Shown: positions 1 through 8,722 of the stretch, piece by piece
Layout: the number at the start of each line of letters is the position of its first letter
Numbering within the stretch: position 1 is the first letter of the stretch
DNA from: GBS-DC sp037442365
GTDB lineage: Bacteria; Armatimonadota; Fimbriimonadia; Fimbriimonadales; GBS-DC
DNA length: 59,343 nt
NCBI GenBank assembly: GCA_037442365.1
Contig: JBBIQK010000009.1
Span: 1 to 59,343 of the forward strand
Direction: 5' to 3'
Position numbers and translations under genes: made by a program
The notes under the pieces: model-generated
What the model was told of the DNA's origin: nothing
Databases searched by the model: none
What the model saw: only the letters and a program-made list of their open reading frames with translations

Positions 1-2
1 TG

Positions 3-446
3 CTGGCGTTGGCGGACTGGGTGCTGTTGGTGACGAATGTGCCGTGTACGCTGGCAAGTGCGCACGAGGTGGGGGTGTTGGCGCGTGTACGGTGGCAGAT
101 AGAAATATTGTTTCGTGTGTGGAAGAGTGTGCTCGCGATTGATGCGTGGCGCAGTCGGAACCCGTGGCGGGTGTTGTGTGAGGTGTATGCGAAGTTGCTT
201 GGGGTGGTGTTGTTGCACTGGCTGGTGGTGTTGGCGCGCGGGCGTGTATGGGACTTGAGTCTGCATCAGGCGGCGCGTGCGTTGCAGAAGGTGTGTGGGT
301 TGTTGGTGTGGTGGATGGTGAGGCGTTGTCGTTTGGGGGATGTGGTGGAGGCGTTTAGGCGGTGTTGGTCGGGGTGTCGTGTCTGTCGGCGTCGGAGGCG
401 TCCTGCGACCTTTCAGTTGGTGCAAGGTGAGGAGGGCTTAAATTGA
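3..446 (+). CDS. IS4-type DDE transposase, C-terminal part (5' end outside window)
   Basis: The reading frame is open to the left edge, so only the last 147 residues are seen. The segment RWQIEILFRVWKS fits the R-x3-E-x6-K part of the IS4-family YREK signature, which supplies the last acidic residue of the DDE catalytic triad that cuts and joins transposon ends. An Arg/Cys-rich basic tail follows. Codon use is strikingly G/T-rich (many GTG and TTG codons), unlike the G/C-rich genes to the right, as expected for a recently arrived element. The stop lies only about 18 bases before the -10-like box of the next gene, so the right end of the element must fall around 447-463. I could not identify the terminal repeat without the left end. 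Whether the copy is intact is unknown. Confidence 0.8.
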   Translation: MALADWVLLVTNVPCTLASAHEVGVLARVRWQIEILFRVWKSVLAIDAWRSRNPWRVLCEVYAKLLGVVLLHWLVVLARGRVWDLSLHQAARALQKVCGLLVWWMVRRCRLGDVVEAFRRCWSGCRVCRRRRRPATFQLVQGEEGLN

Positions 447-460
447 TGCCAATGACCGTC

Positions 461-469
461 GGGTAGAAT
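461..469 (+). promoter_or_regulatory. -10-like box GGGTAGAAT before flavin reductase-like gene
   Basis: TAGAAT at 464-469 preceded by GGG, 7 nt before the ATG at 477. There is no Shine-Dalgarno sequence between box and start. It matches the pattern seen before many starts in this window. Confidence 0.5.
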
Positions 470-476
470 CGCGCCT

Positions 477-980
477 ATGCAACCCCTGACCCAGATCGAC
501 CGCGACGCATGGCGGTTTATCAATTCCGTGAGTATCGTGACCGTCTCGGTGAACGGCGTGGTGAACGCGATGAGCGCGGAATGGTGCGCGCCCGTGTCGC
601 TCAAGCCGCCGCTGATTGGCGTGTTCGTGGGCGAGGAGCGCTACACACGCGGACTGATTGAACAGGCGACCACTTTCGGCGTCAGCCTGATTACCGAAGA
701 GCAGGCGTGGATTGGGCGCGTCTGCGGCAGGCACTCCGGCAGTGAAGTGGACAAAATCCGCGCGTTTGAAATCCCGACCGAGCCAGCGGTGTCTATCGAT
801 GCGCCGCTGATTGCGGGCGCGGCGGCGCAATTCGAGTGCCGCGTGCTGGATCGGCGCGTCTACGGGAGCCACATGCTCATCGTCGGCGAGCCGCTGCGCG
901 CCGTCGGCGACCCCGCGAAACGCGCCGTCGCCTACTCACGCGGGCGATTCTACAGACTGGGCGAGGAGATTGAGGATTAA
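477..980 (+). CDS. flavin reductase-like, FMN-binding split-barrel protein
   Basis: A 167-residue protein resembling the flavin reductase-like domain family: an early segment (FINSVSIVTVSVNG, about residues 14-27) followed by NAMSAEWCAPVSLKPPLIGV, the usual substrate/FMN-binding strand order, and SVSLI/GVSLI-type core strands. Members bind FMN non-covalently and reduce flavins or act as small flavoprotein oxidoreductases in the cytoplasm. The length is typical for single-domain members. The ATG at 477 is chosen because a promoter-like TAGAAT box sits directly upstream and no better start exists. It is a single gene flanked by the transposase end and by an intergenic repeat. The substrate cannot be told from sequence. 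Confidence 0.75.
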   Translation: MQPLTQIDRDAWRFINSVSIVTVSVNGVVNAMSAEWCAPVSLKPPLIGVFVGEERYTRGLIEQATTFGVSLITEEQAWIGRVCGRHSGSEVDKIRAFEIPTEPAVSIDAPLIAGAAAQFECRVLDRRVYGSHMLIVGEPLRAVGDPAKRAVAYSRGRFYRLGEEIED

Positions 981-1018
981 TACCAATCGGCGTACCCTAT
1001 TTCGTTAGCGGCAGAGTA

Positions 1019-1071
1019 TGTAGCCCTCACCCCCTTCGTCCCCCTCTCCCAATCCTTTGGGCGAGGGGGAT
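1019..1071. repeat. intergenic C-rich inverted repeat (AGCCCTCACCCCC / CCCTCTCCC type)
   Basis: The 981-1203 gap holds GTAGCCCTCACCCCC followed by CCCCCTCTCCC and a GCGAGGGGGA arm that can fold back on it. The same words occur in reverse orientation at 53226-53250, next to the capsid module, so this is a dispersed repeat family and not a gene. The rest of the gap (1072-1185) shows only a C-rich stretch and an AT-richer lead-in to the ribH promoter. No FMN riboswitch core is visible before ribH. Confidence 0.55.
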
Positions 1072-1186
1072 AGCGCGGCGACCGAGACTCACACGCCCCC
1101 CTCGCCGCTCACGGTTCTCATAACGGGGGCAAAGTATACTGACCGTTAGGTTAAGAAAAGGTTATAGCTCACGGAACTGGCGAATC

Positions 1187-1195
1187 GGGTATAAC
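1187..1195 (+). promoter_or_regulatory. -10-like box GGGTATAAC before ribH
   Basis: TATAAC at 1190-1195 preceded by GGG, 8 nt before the ATG at 1204. No Shine-Dalgarno sequence is present in between, so the transcript is probably leaderless. Confidence 0.55.
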
Positions 1196-1203
1196 ATCTT
1201 TTG

Positions 1204-1677
1204 ATGAGCCATTTTGAGGGCGCACTGAGCGCGATCGGGCTGCGGTTTGCTATCGTGGTGAGCCGCTACAACGAACTGATTACCGACCGCCTGAAGGAGG
1301 GCGCGATTCAGACCCTACTGCGACACGGCGCGGAGCCGAACGCCATCGACACCTACGCCGTGTCGGGCAGCTGGGAGATTCCGCTGATTGCCCGCGAATG
1401 CGCCCAGTCGGGCGAGTACGACGCCGTGATTTGCCTGGGCGCGGTATTGCAGGGCGAAACCAGCCACGCCCAGCACATCAGCAGCGCGGTCTGCTCCGCA
1501 CTGATGCAAATCATGCTGGAGACGGGCAAGCCGATTGCGCTGGGCGTTTTGACCGACGCCACTTTTGAGCAGGGGCTGGCGCGCGCAGGCGGCAAAATGG
1601 GCAATAAGGGCAGCGAAGCCGCGCTCAGCGCTATCGAGATGGCAAACCTATTACGCACGACAGGAGAGAGCCTATGA
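1204..1677 (+). CDS. ribH: 6,7-dimethyl-8-ribityllumazine synthase (riboflavin synthase beta chain)
   Basis: The enzyme condenses 5-amino-6-ribitylaminouracil with 3,4-dihydroxy-2-butanone 4-phosphate to give lumazine, the penultimate riboflavin step. It normally forms a hollow capsid-like shell. The 157-residue sequence shows the family landmarks in order: VVSRYNELIT (18-27), SGSWEIP (54-60), GAVLQGETSHA (79-89) with the conserved His88 in the phosphate/active-site loop, LGVLT, and RAGGKMGNKGSEAA near the end. The usual GETPHF is GETSHA here, a mild deviation. ATG 1204 is preferred over the TTG three bases upstream. The stop overlaps the start of the M42 peptidase (ATGA), so the two are translationally coupled. 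No other rib gene is nearby. Confidence 0.95.
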   Translation: MSHFEGALSAIGLRFAIVVSRYNELITDRLKEGAIQTLLRHGAEPNAIDTYAVSGSWEIPLIARECAQSGEYDAVICLGAVLQGETSHAQHISSAVCSALMQIMLETGKPIALGVLTDATFEQGLARAGGKMGNKGSEAALSAIEMANLLRTTGESL

Positions 1678-2732
1678 GAGCAGAGTCGCTGGCGTTTCTG
1701 AAGGCTATCGTGAACGCGCCGTCGCCGTCGGGCTATGAACAGCGCGCAGCGGAGGTCTATCGCGCCTATACGCGCGAGTTCGCTGACCAGGTGTCTACCG
1801 ATGTGATGGGCAACACCATCGCCGTGCTGAACCCGAACGGCGCGCCCCGCGTGATGTTTGCCGGGCATATGGACGAAATCGGTTTCATCGTGAAATACAT
1901 CTCCGACGAGGGGTTCCTCTACTTCGGTCCCATCGGCGGGCACGACCCCGTGATTCCCGTCGGGCAGCGCGTGCGCGTGCATACCAAACAAGGCGCCATT
2001 CCCGGCGTCATCGGCAAAAAGCCCATCCACCTGCTGGACGACGACGAACGCGGCAAAGCGCCCAAGCTGCACGACCTGTGGATCGACATCGGCGCCACGA
2101 GTAAGGAAGACGCCCAGTCGAAAGTGCGCATTGGCGACCCTGTGACCTTCGCGGTGGAGTTCGAGGAGTTGCAGAACGGTTTCGCGACCGCGCGCGGGTT
2201 CGACAACAAGATGGGTTCGTTCATCGTGGCGGAGGCGCTGCGCCTGCTTTCGGAGAACCGCCCGACGGCGGCTGTGTACGCGGTGGCGACGGTGCAGGAG
2301 GAGATTGGGCTGCGCGGGGCGCGCACCAGCGCGTATGGCGTGGACGCGCCTGTGGGTATCGCCGTCGATGTGACGCACGCTTCCGATTACCCCTCCGTTG
2401 ACAAGCGGCGCGTGGGCGACATGCGTCCGGGCAAGGGTCCCGTCATCTGTCGGGGCGCGAACATCAACCCGCGTGTGTTCGAGATGCTGGTCGAGGCGGC
2501 GGAGGCGGAAGGCATCCCCTACCAGCTGGAGGCGGCGGGCGGCGGCACAGGCACCGACGCGAACGCCATGCAACTCAACAAGGCAGGCATGGCGACGGGG
2601 CTGGTCTCCGTGCCGTTGCGCTATATGCACACCCCGTGCGAGCTGCTCGCGCTGGAGGATGTAGAGAACGCCGCGCGCCTGATGGCGGCGTTCACCCGGC
2701 GCGTCACGCCCGATACGGACTTCACGCCGTAG
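1674..2732 (+). CDS. M42 family metallo-aminopeptidase (YsdC/FrvX-like)
   Basis: A 352-residue dinuclear-metal exopeptidase of the M42 (glutamyl aminopeptidase/endoglucanase-like) family, which forms large cytosolic assemblies that trim peptides. Visible metal and catalytic motifs: AGHMDEIGF (His65, Asp67), RGFDNKMG (bridging Asp177), VQEEIGLRG (Glu209/Glu210), AVDVTHASD (Asp232), GTGTDANAMQ, and RYMHTP (His319). All ligands expected for two metals are present. The start ATG overlaps the ribH stop. pcrA follows after a short gap that contains its own promoter-like box. The exact peptide specificity is not predictable. The family assignment is firm. Confidence 0.92.
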   Translation: MRAESLAFLKAIVNAPSPSGYEQRAAEVYRAYTREFADQVSTDVMGNTIAVLNPNGAPRVMFAGHMDEIGFIVKYISDEGFLYFGPIGGHDPVIPVGQRVRVHTKQGAIPGVIGKKPIHLLDDDERGKAPKLHDLWIDIGATSKEDAQSKVRIGDPVTFAVEFEELQNGFATARGFDNKMGSFIVAEALRLLSENRPTAAVYAVATVQEEIGLRGARTSAYGVDAPVGIAVDVTHASDYPSVDKRRVGDMRPGKGPVICRGANINPRVFEMLVEAAEAEGIPYQLEAAGGGTGTDANAMQLNKAGMATGLVSVPLRYMHTPCELLALEDVENAARLMAAFTRRVTPDTDFTP

Positions 2733-2745
2733 GGCGCCGACAGGG

Positions 2746-2753
2746 GGTACACT
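2746..2753 (+). promoter_or_regulatory. -10-like box GGTACACT before pcrA
   Basis: TACACT at 2748-2753 in a G-run context, 8 nt before the ATG at 2762. No Shine-Dalgarno sequence is seen. Confidence 0.5.
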
Positions 2754-2761
2754 TTCTCCCG

Positions 2762-4948
2762 ATGGATCTTAGCACGCTGAATATAGAGCAGCTGGAAGCG
2801 GTGCTGCATAAGGACGGTCCGCTGCTTGTGTTTGCGGGCGCGGGGTCGGGCAAAACGCGCGTGATTACTTATCGGATTGCGCATCTGATTCGCGAACACG
2901 GCGTGCCCCCGCGCCACATTCTGGCGGTCACCTTCACCAACAAAGCCGCCGATGAACTTAAAGAGCGACTGGGGCGCATCCTGCAGGGCGACGAGGCGCG
3001 CGGCCTGTGGGTGGGCACATTCCACGCGATTTGCGCCCGCATCCTGCGCGAGAGCGGACGCGCCATCGACATCCCGCCCAACTTCGTGGTCTACGACGAC
3101 GGCGACCAGCTGGAGGTGGTGCGTCGCGTGCTGATAGAACTCAATATTGATGAGAAGCAGATGAACCCGCGCGCCATCCGCAACGCCATCAGCCGCGCGA
3201 AAGAGAAACTCATACCCCCGCGCGACTACCGCGAGTCCGCCAGCGACTACTTCGAGCGCATCGTCGCCAGCGTCTACGAACGCTACGAGACCTACCTGCG
3301 CGCGGCGAACGCGCTCGACTTCGACGACCTCATCAATAAGGCAATCGAGCTGCTGGAGACTCAGCCACATGCCCGTGAACGCTATCAGGATCAGTTCCGC
3401 TATATCCTGGTGGACGAGTATCAGGATGTGAACTATGCGCAATATGTGCTGACGCGCCTGCTGGCGGACAAGCATCGCAACCTGTGCGTGGTGGGCGACG
3501 ACGATCAGTCGATTTATGGCTTTCGCGGCGCGGAGGTGGAGCTGATCCTGCGTTTTGAGCAGGACTTCCCCGACGCGAAGGTAATTAAGCTGGAACAGAA
3601 CTACCGCTCGACGCAGGTGATTCTGGACGCGGCGTTCAAGGTGGTTAGCGAGAACCGTTTCCGTGCGCCCAAGCGGTTGTGGACGGAGCGCAAAGAGGGC
3701 GCGCCCATTACGCTCACGCCTGCCCGCGACGAGGAAGAGGAGGCGCGTATCGTCGCCGATTACATCTATCGCCAGACTCAACTCGGCAGGCGGCGCTACG
3801 GCGACTTCGCAGTGCTGTACCGCACGAACGCCCAGTCGCGCGCGTTCGAAGAGCGGTTCATGCGCGAGCGCATCCCCCATCGGCTGGTCGGCGCGTTGCG
3901 CTTTTACGACCGCAAGGAAATCAAAGATGTGCTGGCGTACCTGCGCCTGCTGGCGAACCCCGACGACTCGCTGAGCCTGCTGCGCATCATCAACACGCCG
4001 CCGCGCAAAATCGGGCAGGCGACGCTCAAACAGGTGCAGACCTACGCCGCCGAGTGCGGAATCAGCCTCTACCGCGCGATGCACGACCCACTCCTGCTGC
4101 AGCAACTGGCGACCAGCGCGCAGAACGCCCTGCTGGGGTTCGTGGCGCTGATGGAGCAGCTGCGCGAGTACGCCGAGACGCATACGCTGACCGATACGAT
4201 GCGCACGCTCCTGCAGCAGACGGGCTACCTCGCATGGCTGGAAGGACGCGGCGACCCAGAATCGATAGATCGCGCGGGGAATGTGCGCGAGCTGGTCAAC
4301 ATCGCCGAACGGTTTGAAACCCGCGACTCCGAACGCGACGCCGACGAGGTGGAACTCAGCCCGCTGATGCGCTTCCTGCAGTATGTGTCGCTGGTCTCCG
4401 ACCTGGACACGCTCAACGAGCGCGAAAATCAGGTCGTGTTGATGACCCTGCACGCCGCCAAAGGGCTGGAGTTTCCAGTGGTGTTTCTGGTGGGGCTGGA
4501 GCAGGGACTGCTGCCCCATTCCCGCAGCGAGACGCCCCGCGAGATTGAGGAGGAGCGCCGCTTGTGCTATGTCGGCATGACCCGCGCGAAGGACGAGCTA
4601 CATCTAACCTATGCGCTCTCACGGGGCTCTTATGAGGGCAGGCGCAGCTCGATACCGTCGCCGTTTCTGCGTGCGCTGGGCGACGATCCGATGCCGACGC
4701 TGTACCAGACGCTGTACGGCGCGCCTGCAGCTGCGTCTGCAAAGCCCCGCACGCCTGCCCGCGCCGTCGCCAGCGCCGCCGTGCGCCCCACCCCCGCGCC
4801 GTTCCTCCCCGGACAGCGTGTGCGCCACCCCGAACTGGGCACGGGGATTGTCGTCAAGTGCGCCGAGACGGTCGTCACGGTTATGTTCCCTGGCAGGACA
4901 GGCATGCGCAGTTTCCCCCTGCACAGCTGCCCACTGGAGGAGGCTTAG
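2762..4948 (+). CDS. pcrA: ATP-dependent DNA helicase PcrA/UvrD (SF1)
   Basis: A 3'-5' superfamily-1 helicase that unwinds DNA in nucleotide excision and mismatch repair and clears RecA or stalled polymerases. At 728 residues it has the usual length. Motifs in order: I AGAGSGKT (Lys31), Ia TFTNKAADELKERL, II VDEYQD (Asp218-Glu219), III GDDDQSIYGFRGA, IV LEQNYRS, V TLHAAKGLEF, VI CYVGMTRAKDEL. The C-terminus (about 675-728) carries the beta-rich PcrA tail with PGQRVRHPELGTGIV, known in this family as a Tudor-like RNA polymerase/DNA contact domain. ATG 2762 is set by the promoter-like box. The gene converges on purL with about 19 bases between stops. Confidence 0.96.
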   Translation: MDLSTLNIEQLEAVLHKDGPLLVFAGAGSGKTRVITYRIAHLIREHGVPPRHILAVTFTNKAADELKERLGRILQGDEARGLWVGTFHAICARILRESGRAIDIPPNFVVYDDGDQLEVVRRVLIELNIDEKQMNPRAIRNAISRAKEKLIPPRDYRESASDYFERIVASVYERYETYLRAANALDFDDLINKAIELLETQPHARERYQDQFRYILVDEYQDVNYAQYVLTRLLADKHRNLCVVGDDDQSIYGFRGAEVELILRFEQDFPDAKVIKLEQNYRSTQVILDAAFKVVSENRFRAPKRLWTERKEGAPITLTPARDEEEEARIVADYIYRQTQLGRRRYGDFAVLYRTNAQSRAFEERFMRERIPHRLVGALRFYDRKEIKDVLAYLRLLANPDDSLSLLRIINTPPRKIGQATLKQVQTYAAECGISLYRAMHDPLLLQQLATSAQNALLGFVALMEQLREYAETHTLTDTMRTLLQQTGYLAWLEGRGDPESIDRAGNVRELVNIAERFETRDSERDADEVELSPLMRFLQYVSLVSDLDTLNERENQVVLMTLHAAKGLEFPVVFLVGLEQGLLPHSRSETPREIEEERRLCYVGMTRAKDELHLTYALSRGSYEGRRSSIPSPFLRALGDDPMPTLYQTLYGAPAAASAKPRTPARAVASAAVRPTPAPFLPGQRVRHPELGTGIVVKCAETVVTVMFPGRTGMRSFPLHSCPLEEA

Positions 4949-4967
4949 GGCGTATCGGGTGGGTGTT

Positions 4968-7226
4968 TCAGATACTAAACCAGCGCGGAATCGCTCCCTC
5001 ATACGCCTCACGGCAGCGCGTCAGGGGCAGGTCGATGAGCCGTGCGCCCTGCCAGTCAATCTGGATGCGCTCGCCGCCTGTTGCGCCAATCGTATCGCAC
5101 GCAAGCCCGTGCGCGCGGGCAAGCGCGACAATCTCGCTTGCGTGCTGAGGCGCGGCGGAGAGAATCACGCGCGTCTGCCGCTCGCCGAACAGCGCGGCGT
5201 CGGGGCGCGGCGCGTGGTCAAACGCTTCCGCAGGCAGGGCTACCTGTACGCCTACCCCATGCACCAGCGCGCACTCGGTCAGTGCGACGGCGAAACCGCC
5301 CTCACTGAGGTCGTGCATCGAGCGCACGAGCCGTCGGCGCGCGAGCGTGTGCAGCAGTCGATGGAGCGCGCGCTCCGTCGCTAACTCCACTGGGTCGGGC
5401 GCGCCGCGCTCCAGCCCGTGCACGACATACAGATACTCGCTCGCGCCCAGCCCGAAGTGCGGCTCGGCGTCGGCAGGGCGCGCGGCGGGGCGCGCCAGCA
5501 GCACCACAGCGCCCGCCTCGCGGAAACCCATCCCAACGGCGTCGTCGGCGCGTTCCAGCACGCCCAGCATGCCAATCGTCGGCGTCGGGTACACCGCGCC
5601 GAACTCGCTCTCGTTATAAAAGCTCACATTGCCCGACACGACGGGCGTCTCGAAAAATTCGCTCGCGTCGGCGATTCCGCGCACCGCCTGTTCGAACTGG
5701 TAGAAGATTTCGGCGCGTTGTGGGTTGCCGAAGTTGAGGCAGTCGGTAATCGCGCGGGGCACGGCGCCGACGCATGCGAGGTTGCGCGCCGCCTCCGCCA
5801 CGGCAATCTGCCCACCTCTGTAGGGGTGCAGGTAGCAGTAGCGGGCATTGCAATCGATAGTGAGCGCGATTCCGCGTTCCGAGCCGCGCACGCGCAACGC
5901 CGCAGCGTCGCCTGCGCCCGGCGGCAGAATCGTCTGCGTTCCCACCAACCAGTCATACTGCTCGTACACCCACCGCTTGCTGGCAATCGTCGGCGCGCCG
6001 AGCAACGCGAGCAGCGCCTCGTTCATGTCGCTGGGGACGGGCACGGACTCAAGCTCAAGCCGCTGCGCCTCCGCGAGGTAGGCAGGCGTATCCGCTTGAA
6101 GGGTGTAGGTCGGGCACTGGGTGGTCAGATAGTCGGGCGACAGTTCGGCGACCACCTCGCCTCGATGGCGCACGCGCAACACAGGCTCCTGCAGCACGCG
6201 CCCAATTACGACGGCGTTCAGCCCCCACTTGCGGAACACCTGCGCGACCTCTTCCTCACGCCCCGCCTGCACATAGAGCAGCATCCGCTCCTGCGACTCA
6301 GAGAGCATGATTTCGTAGGGGGTCATGTCGGCTTCGCGCGTGGGCACGAGGCTGGTCTCAATCTCGACGCCCGTGCCCGATTTGGAGGTCGGCTCGCAGG
6401 TGGTGCAGGTCAGTCCCGCCGCGCCCATGTCCTGCATGCCCAGCACGGCGCCCGTTTCAAGGGCTTCGAGGGTGGCTTCTATCAGCAGTTTCTCCATGAA
6501 CGGGTCGCCGATTTGCACATTCGGGCGCTTCTCTTCCTGGTCGTCGCCGAGCGTTTCGGAGGCGAAGGTCGCCCCGTGGATGCCGTCGCGTCCCGTGCTG
6601 GCGCCGACATACATCACCGCGCTGCCGGGCACATCCGCCCGCGCCGACACAACGCGCGCCAGCGGTACAACGCCCACCGCCATCGCGTTCACCAGCGGGT
6701 TGCCCGAATAGCACGGGTGGAAGTAGACCTCGCCCGCGACGGTCGGCACGCCGATACAGTTGCCGTAGCTGGCGATGCCCTCCACCACATGCTCGAACAG
6801 GTAGCGGTTGCGCGGTTCCGTGAGCGGTCCAAAGCGCAGGGAGTTTAGAATCGCAATCGGGCGCGCGCCCATCGTGAATATGTCGCGAATAATCCCCCCG
6901 ACGCCCGTCGCCGCGCCCTGATGAGGCTCCACGGCGGAGGGGTGGTTGTGGCTTTCGACCTTGAAGGCGACGCCCAGCCGCTCGTCCAGCGGCACGACGC
7001 CCGCGTTCTCGAAGCCTGCGCCCTCCAGCGACTCGCGATACTTGCGGAACAGGCGCAGCACGGGGCGCGAGTATTTGTAGCCGCAGTGTTCCGACCACAT
7101 CACGGCGAACATGCCCAGCTCCACATCGGTCGGCTCGCGTCCCAGCAGGGCAACGATGCGTGCGTACTCGGCGTCGGTCAGCCCCATCTCGCGCCACACT
7201 TCGGGCGCACGGCGTTGCGTCGTCAT
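4968..7226 (-). CDS. purL: phosphoribosylformylglycinamidine synthase subunit PurL
   Basis: The catalytic subunit of FGAM synthase, which converts FGAR plus ATP and ammonia to FGAM in purine biosynthesis. It works with PurQ and PurS, neither of which is in this window. The 752 residues match the small PurL type. Landmarks: MWSEHCGYK (catalytic-loop His47), VESHNHPSA and EPHQGAATGVGG (ATP-binding lobe), DMGAAGLTC, and a second AIRS-like half with SFYNES and DLSEGGFAV. ATG 7226 is chosen over upstream starts because a TACACT box lies 8 nt before it. It follows gatA on the same strand with its own promoter, so it is probably transcribed separately. Confidence 0.96.
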   Translation of the reverse strand: MTTQRRAPEVWREMGLTDAEYARIVALLGREPTDVELGMFAVMWSEHCGYKYSRPVLRLFRKYRESLEGAGFENAGVVPLDERLGVAFKVESHNHPSAVEPHQGAATGVGGIIRDIFTMGARPIAILNSLRFGPLTEPRNRYLFEHVVEGIASYGNCIGVPTVAGEVYFHPCYSGNPLVNAMAVGVVPLARVVSARADVPGSAVMYVGASTGRDGIHGATFASETLGDDQEEKRPNVQIGDPFMEKLLIEATLEALETGAVLGMQDMGAAGLTCTTCEPTSKSGTGVEIETSLVPTREADMTPYEIMLSESQERMLLYVQAGREEEVAQVFRKWGLNAVVIGRVLQEPVLRVRHRGEVVAELSPDYLTTQCPTYTLQADTPAYLAEAQRLELESVPVPSDMNEALLALLGAPTIASKRWVYEQYDWLVGTQTILPPGAGDAAALRVRGSERGIALTIDCNARYCYLHPYRGGQIAVAEAARNLACVGAVPRAITDCLNFGNPQRAEIFYQFEQAVRGIADASEFFETPVVSGNVSFYNESEFGAVYPTPTIGMLGVLERADDAVGMGFREAGAVVLLARPAARPADAEPHFGLGASEYLYVVHGLERGAPDPVELATERALHRLLHTLARRRLVRSMHDLSEGGFAVALTECALVHGVGVQVALPAEAFDHAPRPDAALFGERQTRVILSAAPQHASEIVALARAHGLACDTIGATGGERIQIDWQGARLIDLPLTRCREAYEGAIPRWFSI

Positions 7227-7234
7227 CGAACAGG

Positions 7235-7242
7235 AGTGTACC
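7235..7242 (-). promoter_or_regulatory. -10-like box GGTACACT before purL
   Basis: On the minus strand TACACT occupies 7240-7235, preceded by GG, 8 nt before the purL ATG. No Shine-Dalgarno sequence is present. Confidence 0.55.
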
Positions 7243-7249
7243 TGAAGGC

Positions 7250-8722
7250 TCACACCTGCAGCGCGGTCGGCATGCGCAGCTCGTCGCGCAGGCACGCGAG
7301 CTGTTCCCACGCATAGCCCACGCGCAGCACGGTCGCCTCATCGAACGGTTTGCCGATAATCTGCAGTCCGACGGGCAGGTCGTTCACGAAGCCGCAGGGT
7401 ACGCTCAAGCCCGGCAGCCCCGCCAGGTTGACCGGAATGGTCAGCACATCGGCAAGCTTCATCGCCAGCGGGTCGTCCACCAGCTCGCCGAGTTTGAAGG
7501 CGGGCGTGGGCGCGGTGGGGCACACCAGCGCGTCCACCTGCTGGAACACGGCGTCGAACTGCTGGCGCAGCAGCGTGCGCCCTTTCTGCGCCTTGAGGTA
7601 AAAGGCGTCGTAGTAGCCCGACGAAAGCGCGTAGGCGCCGATAATGATGCGCTGGACGACCTCCTTGCCGAAGCCCGCCGCGCGGGTGGCTTCCATCATG
7701 CCGATATGCCCCTTCTCCGCGCCGACGCGCAGCCCGTAGCGCACGCCGTCGTAGCGCGCGAGGTTCGAGGAACACTCGGCGGGCGCGAGAATATAATAAA
7801 TCGCCAGCGACTGCTCCGCCATCGGCAGGGAGACCTCCTGCACTTCCGCGCCGATGGATTCCAGCAAGCCAATCGCGCGGCGCACCGTCTCGGCGACTTC
7901 GGGCATCACGCCCTGCCCGAAGAACTCCTTGGGCACGCCCAGTCGAACGCCCCTGATGTCGTCCACCAGCGCCTCGCGGAAGTCTGGCGCGGGCATATCG
8001 ACGCTGGTGGCGTCGCGGGGGTCTTTGCCCGCGATGGCGTTGAGCATAATCGCGCAGTCTTCAACCGTCTTGGTGAGCGGTCCGATTTGATCCAGCGACG
8101 AGGCGTAGGCGACCAGCCCGTAGCGGCTCACGCGCCCGTAGGTGGGCTTGAGCCCGACCACCCCGCAGAACGCGGCGGGCTGACGGATGGAGCCGCCCGT
8201 GTCGGAGCCAAGCGTGGCGTATGCCATATGCGCGGCGACCGCCGCCGCCGAACCGCCCGACGAACCGCCCGGCACGCGCGCCATATCCCACGGGTTGCGC
8301 GTCGGGTGGAACGCCGAGAACTCGGTGGACGAACCCATCGCGAACTCGTCCATGTTGAGCTTGCCGACGAACACCGCCCCCTGTGCGCGCAGGCGTTCAA
8401 CGACCGTCGCGTCGTAGGGCGGTACGAAGTTGTGCAGGATGCGCGAGGCGCAGGTGGTGCGCACGCCGCGCGTGCAGAGGTTGTCCTTCAGCGCGATTGG
8501 CACGCCCAGCAAGGGGGTACGCTCGCCCGCGTCGAGGCGCGCCTGCGCGTGGCGCGCCATCTCCCGCGCCAGCTCAGGCGTCGGGGTGATAAACGCCTGC
8601 ACCTGCGGCTCGGTCTCGCTGATGTGGGTCAGAATCGCCTCCGTCAGCTCGATGGCGGACACTTCTCGGGCGTGCAGTTTGTGGCTGATTTCGGCAAGGC
8701 TCAGCGTCAGCAGCTCCTTCAT
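7250..8722 (-). CDS. gatA: Asp-tRNA(Asn)/Glu-tRNA(Gln) amidotransferase subunit A
   Basis: The glutaminase subunit of GatCAB, which amidates misacylated Glu-tRNA(Gln) or Asp-tRNA(Asn) and is needed where GlnRS or AsnRS is missing. The 490-residue amidase-signature protein has the complete Ser-cisSer-Lys triad: Lys79 in ALKDNLC, Ser154 in PGGSSGGSAA, nucleophile Ser178 in GSDTGGSIRQP. The AFCGVVGLKPTYGRVSRYG stretch follows as expected. The start directly abuts the gatC stop (GAGGAGTAGATG), so the Shine-Dalgarno sequence lies in the last gatC codons and the two are coupled. gatB is not in the window. Confidence 0.96.
   Translation of the reverse strand: MKELLTLSLAEISHKLHAREVSAIELTEAILTHISETEPQVQAFITPTPELAREMARHAQARLDAGERTPLLGVPIALKDNLCTRGVRTTCASRILHNFVPPYDATVVERLRAQGAVFVGKLNMDEFAMGSSTEFSAFHPTRNPWDMARVPGGSSGGSAAAVAAHMAYATLGSDTGGSIRQPAAFCGVVGLKPTYGRVSRYGLVAYASSLDQIGPLTKTVEDCAIMLNAIAGKDPRDATSVDMPAPDFREALVDDIRGVRLGVPKEFFGQGVMPEVAETVRRAIGLLESIGAEVQEVSLPMAEQSLAIYYILAPAECSSNLARYDGVRYGLRVGAEKGHIGMMEATRAAGFGKEVVQRIIIGAYALSSGYYDAFYLKAQKGRTLLRQQFDAVFQQVDALVCPTAPTPAFKLGELVDDPLAMKLADVLTIPVNLAGLPGLSVPCGFVNDLPVGLQIIGKPFDEATVLRVGYAWEQLACLRDELRMPTALQV

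Noticed and set aside
1072..1200. FMN riboswitch before ribH
   Set aside because: No RFN core words or the multi-stem pattern; a promoter box instead sits next to the start.
1353..2630. Long open frame antisense to the M42 peptidase
   Set aside because: A shadow of GC-rich codon bias; His/Arg-rich composition, no family, and the sense gene has all its catalytic residues.
2621..4519. 632-codon frame antisense to pcrA
   Set aside because: Composition of a shadow frame (many His, Gln, Val, Arg), no start signals; the opposite frame is a full helicase.
5418..6848. 476-codon frame antisense to purL
   Set aside because: Shadow frame; the sense strand encodes complete PurL.
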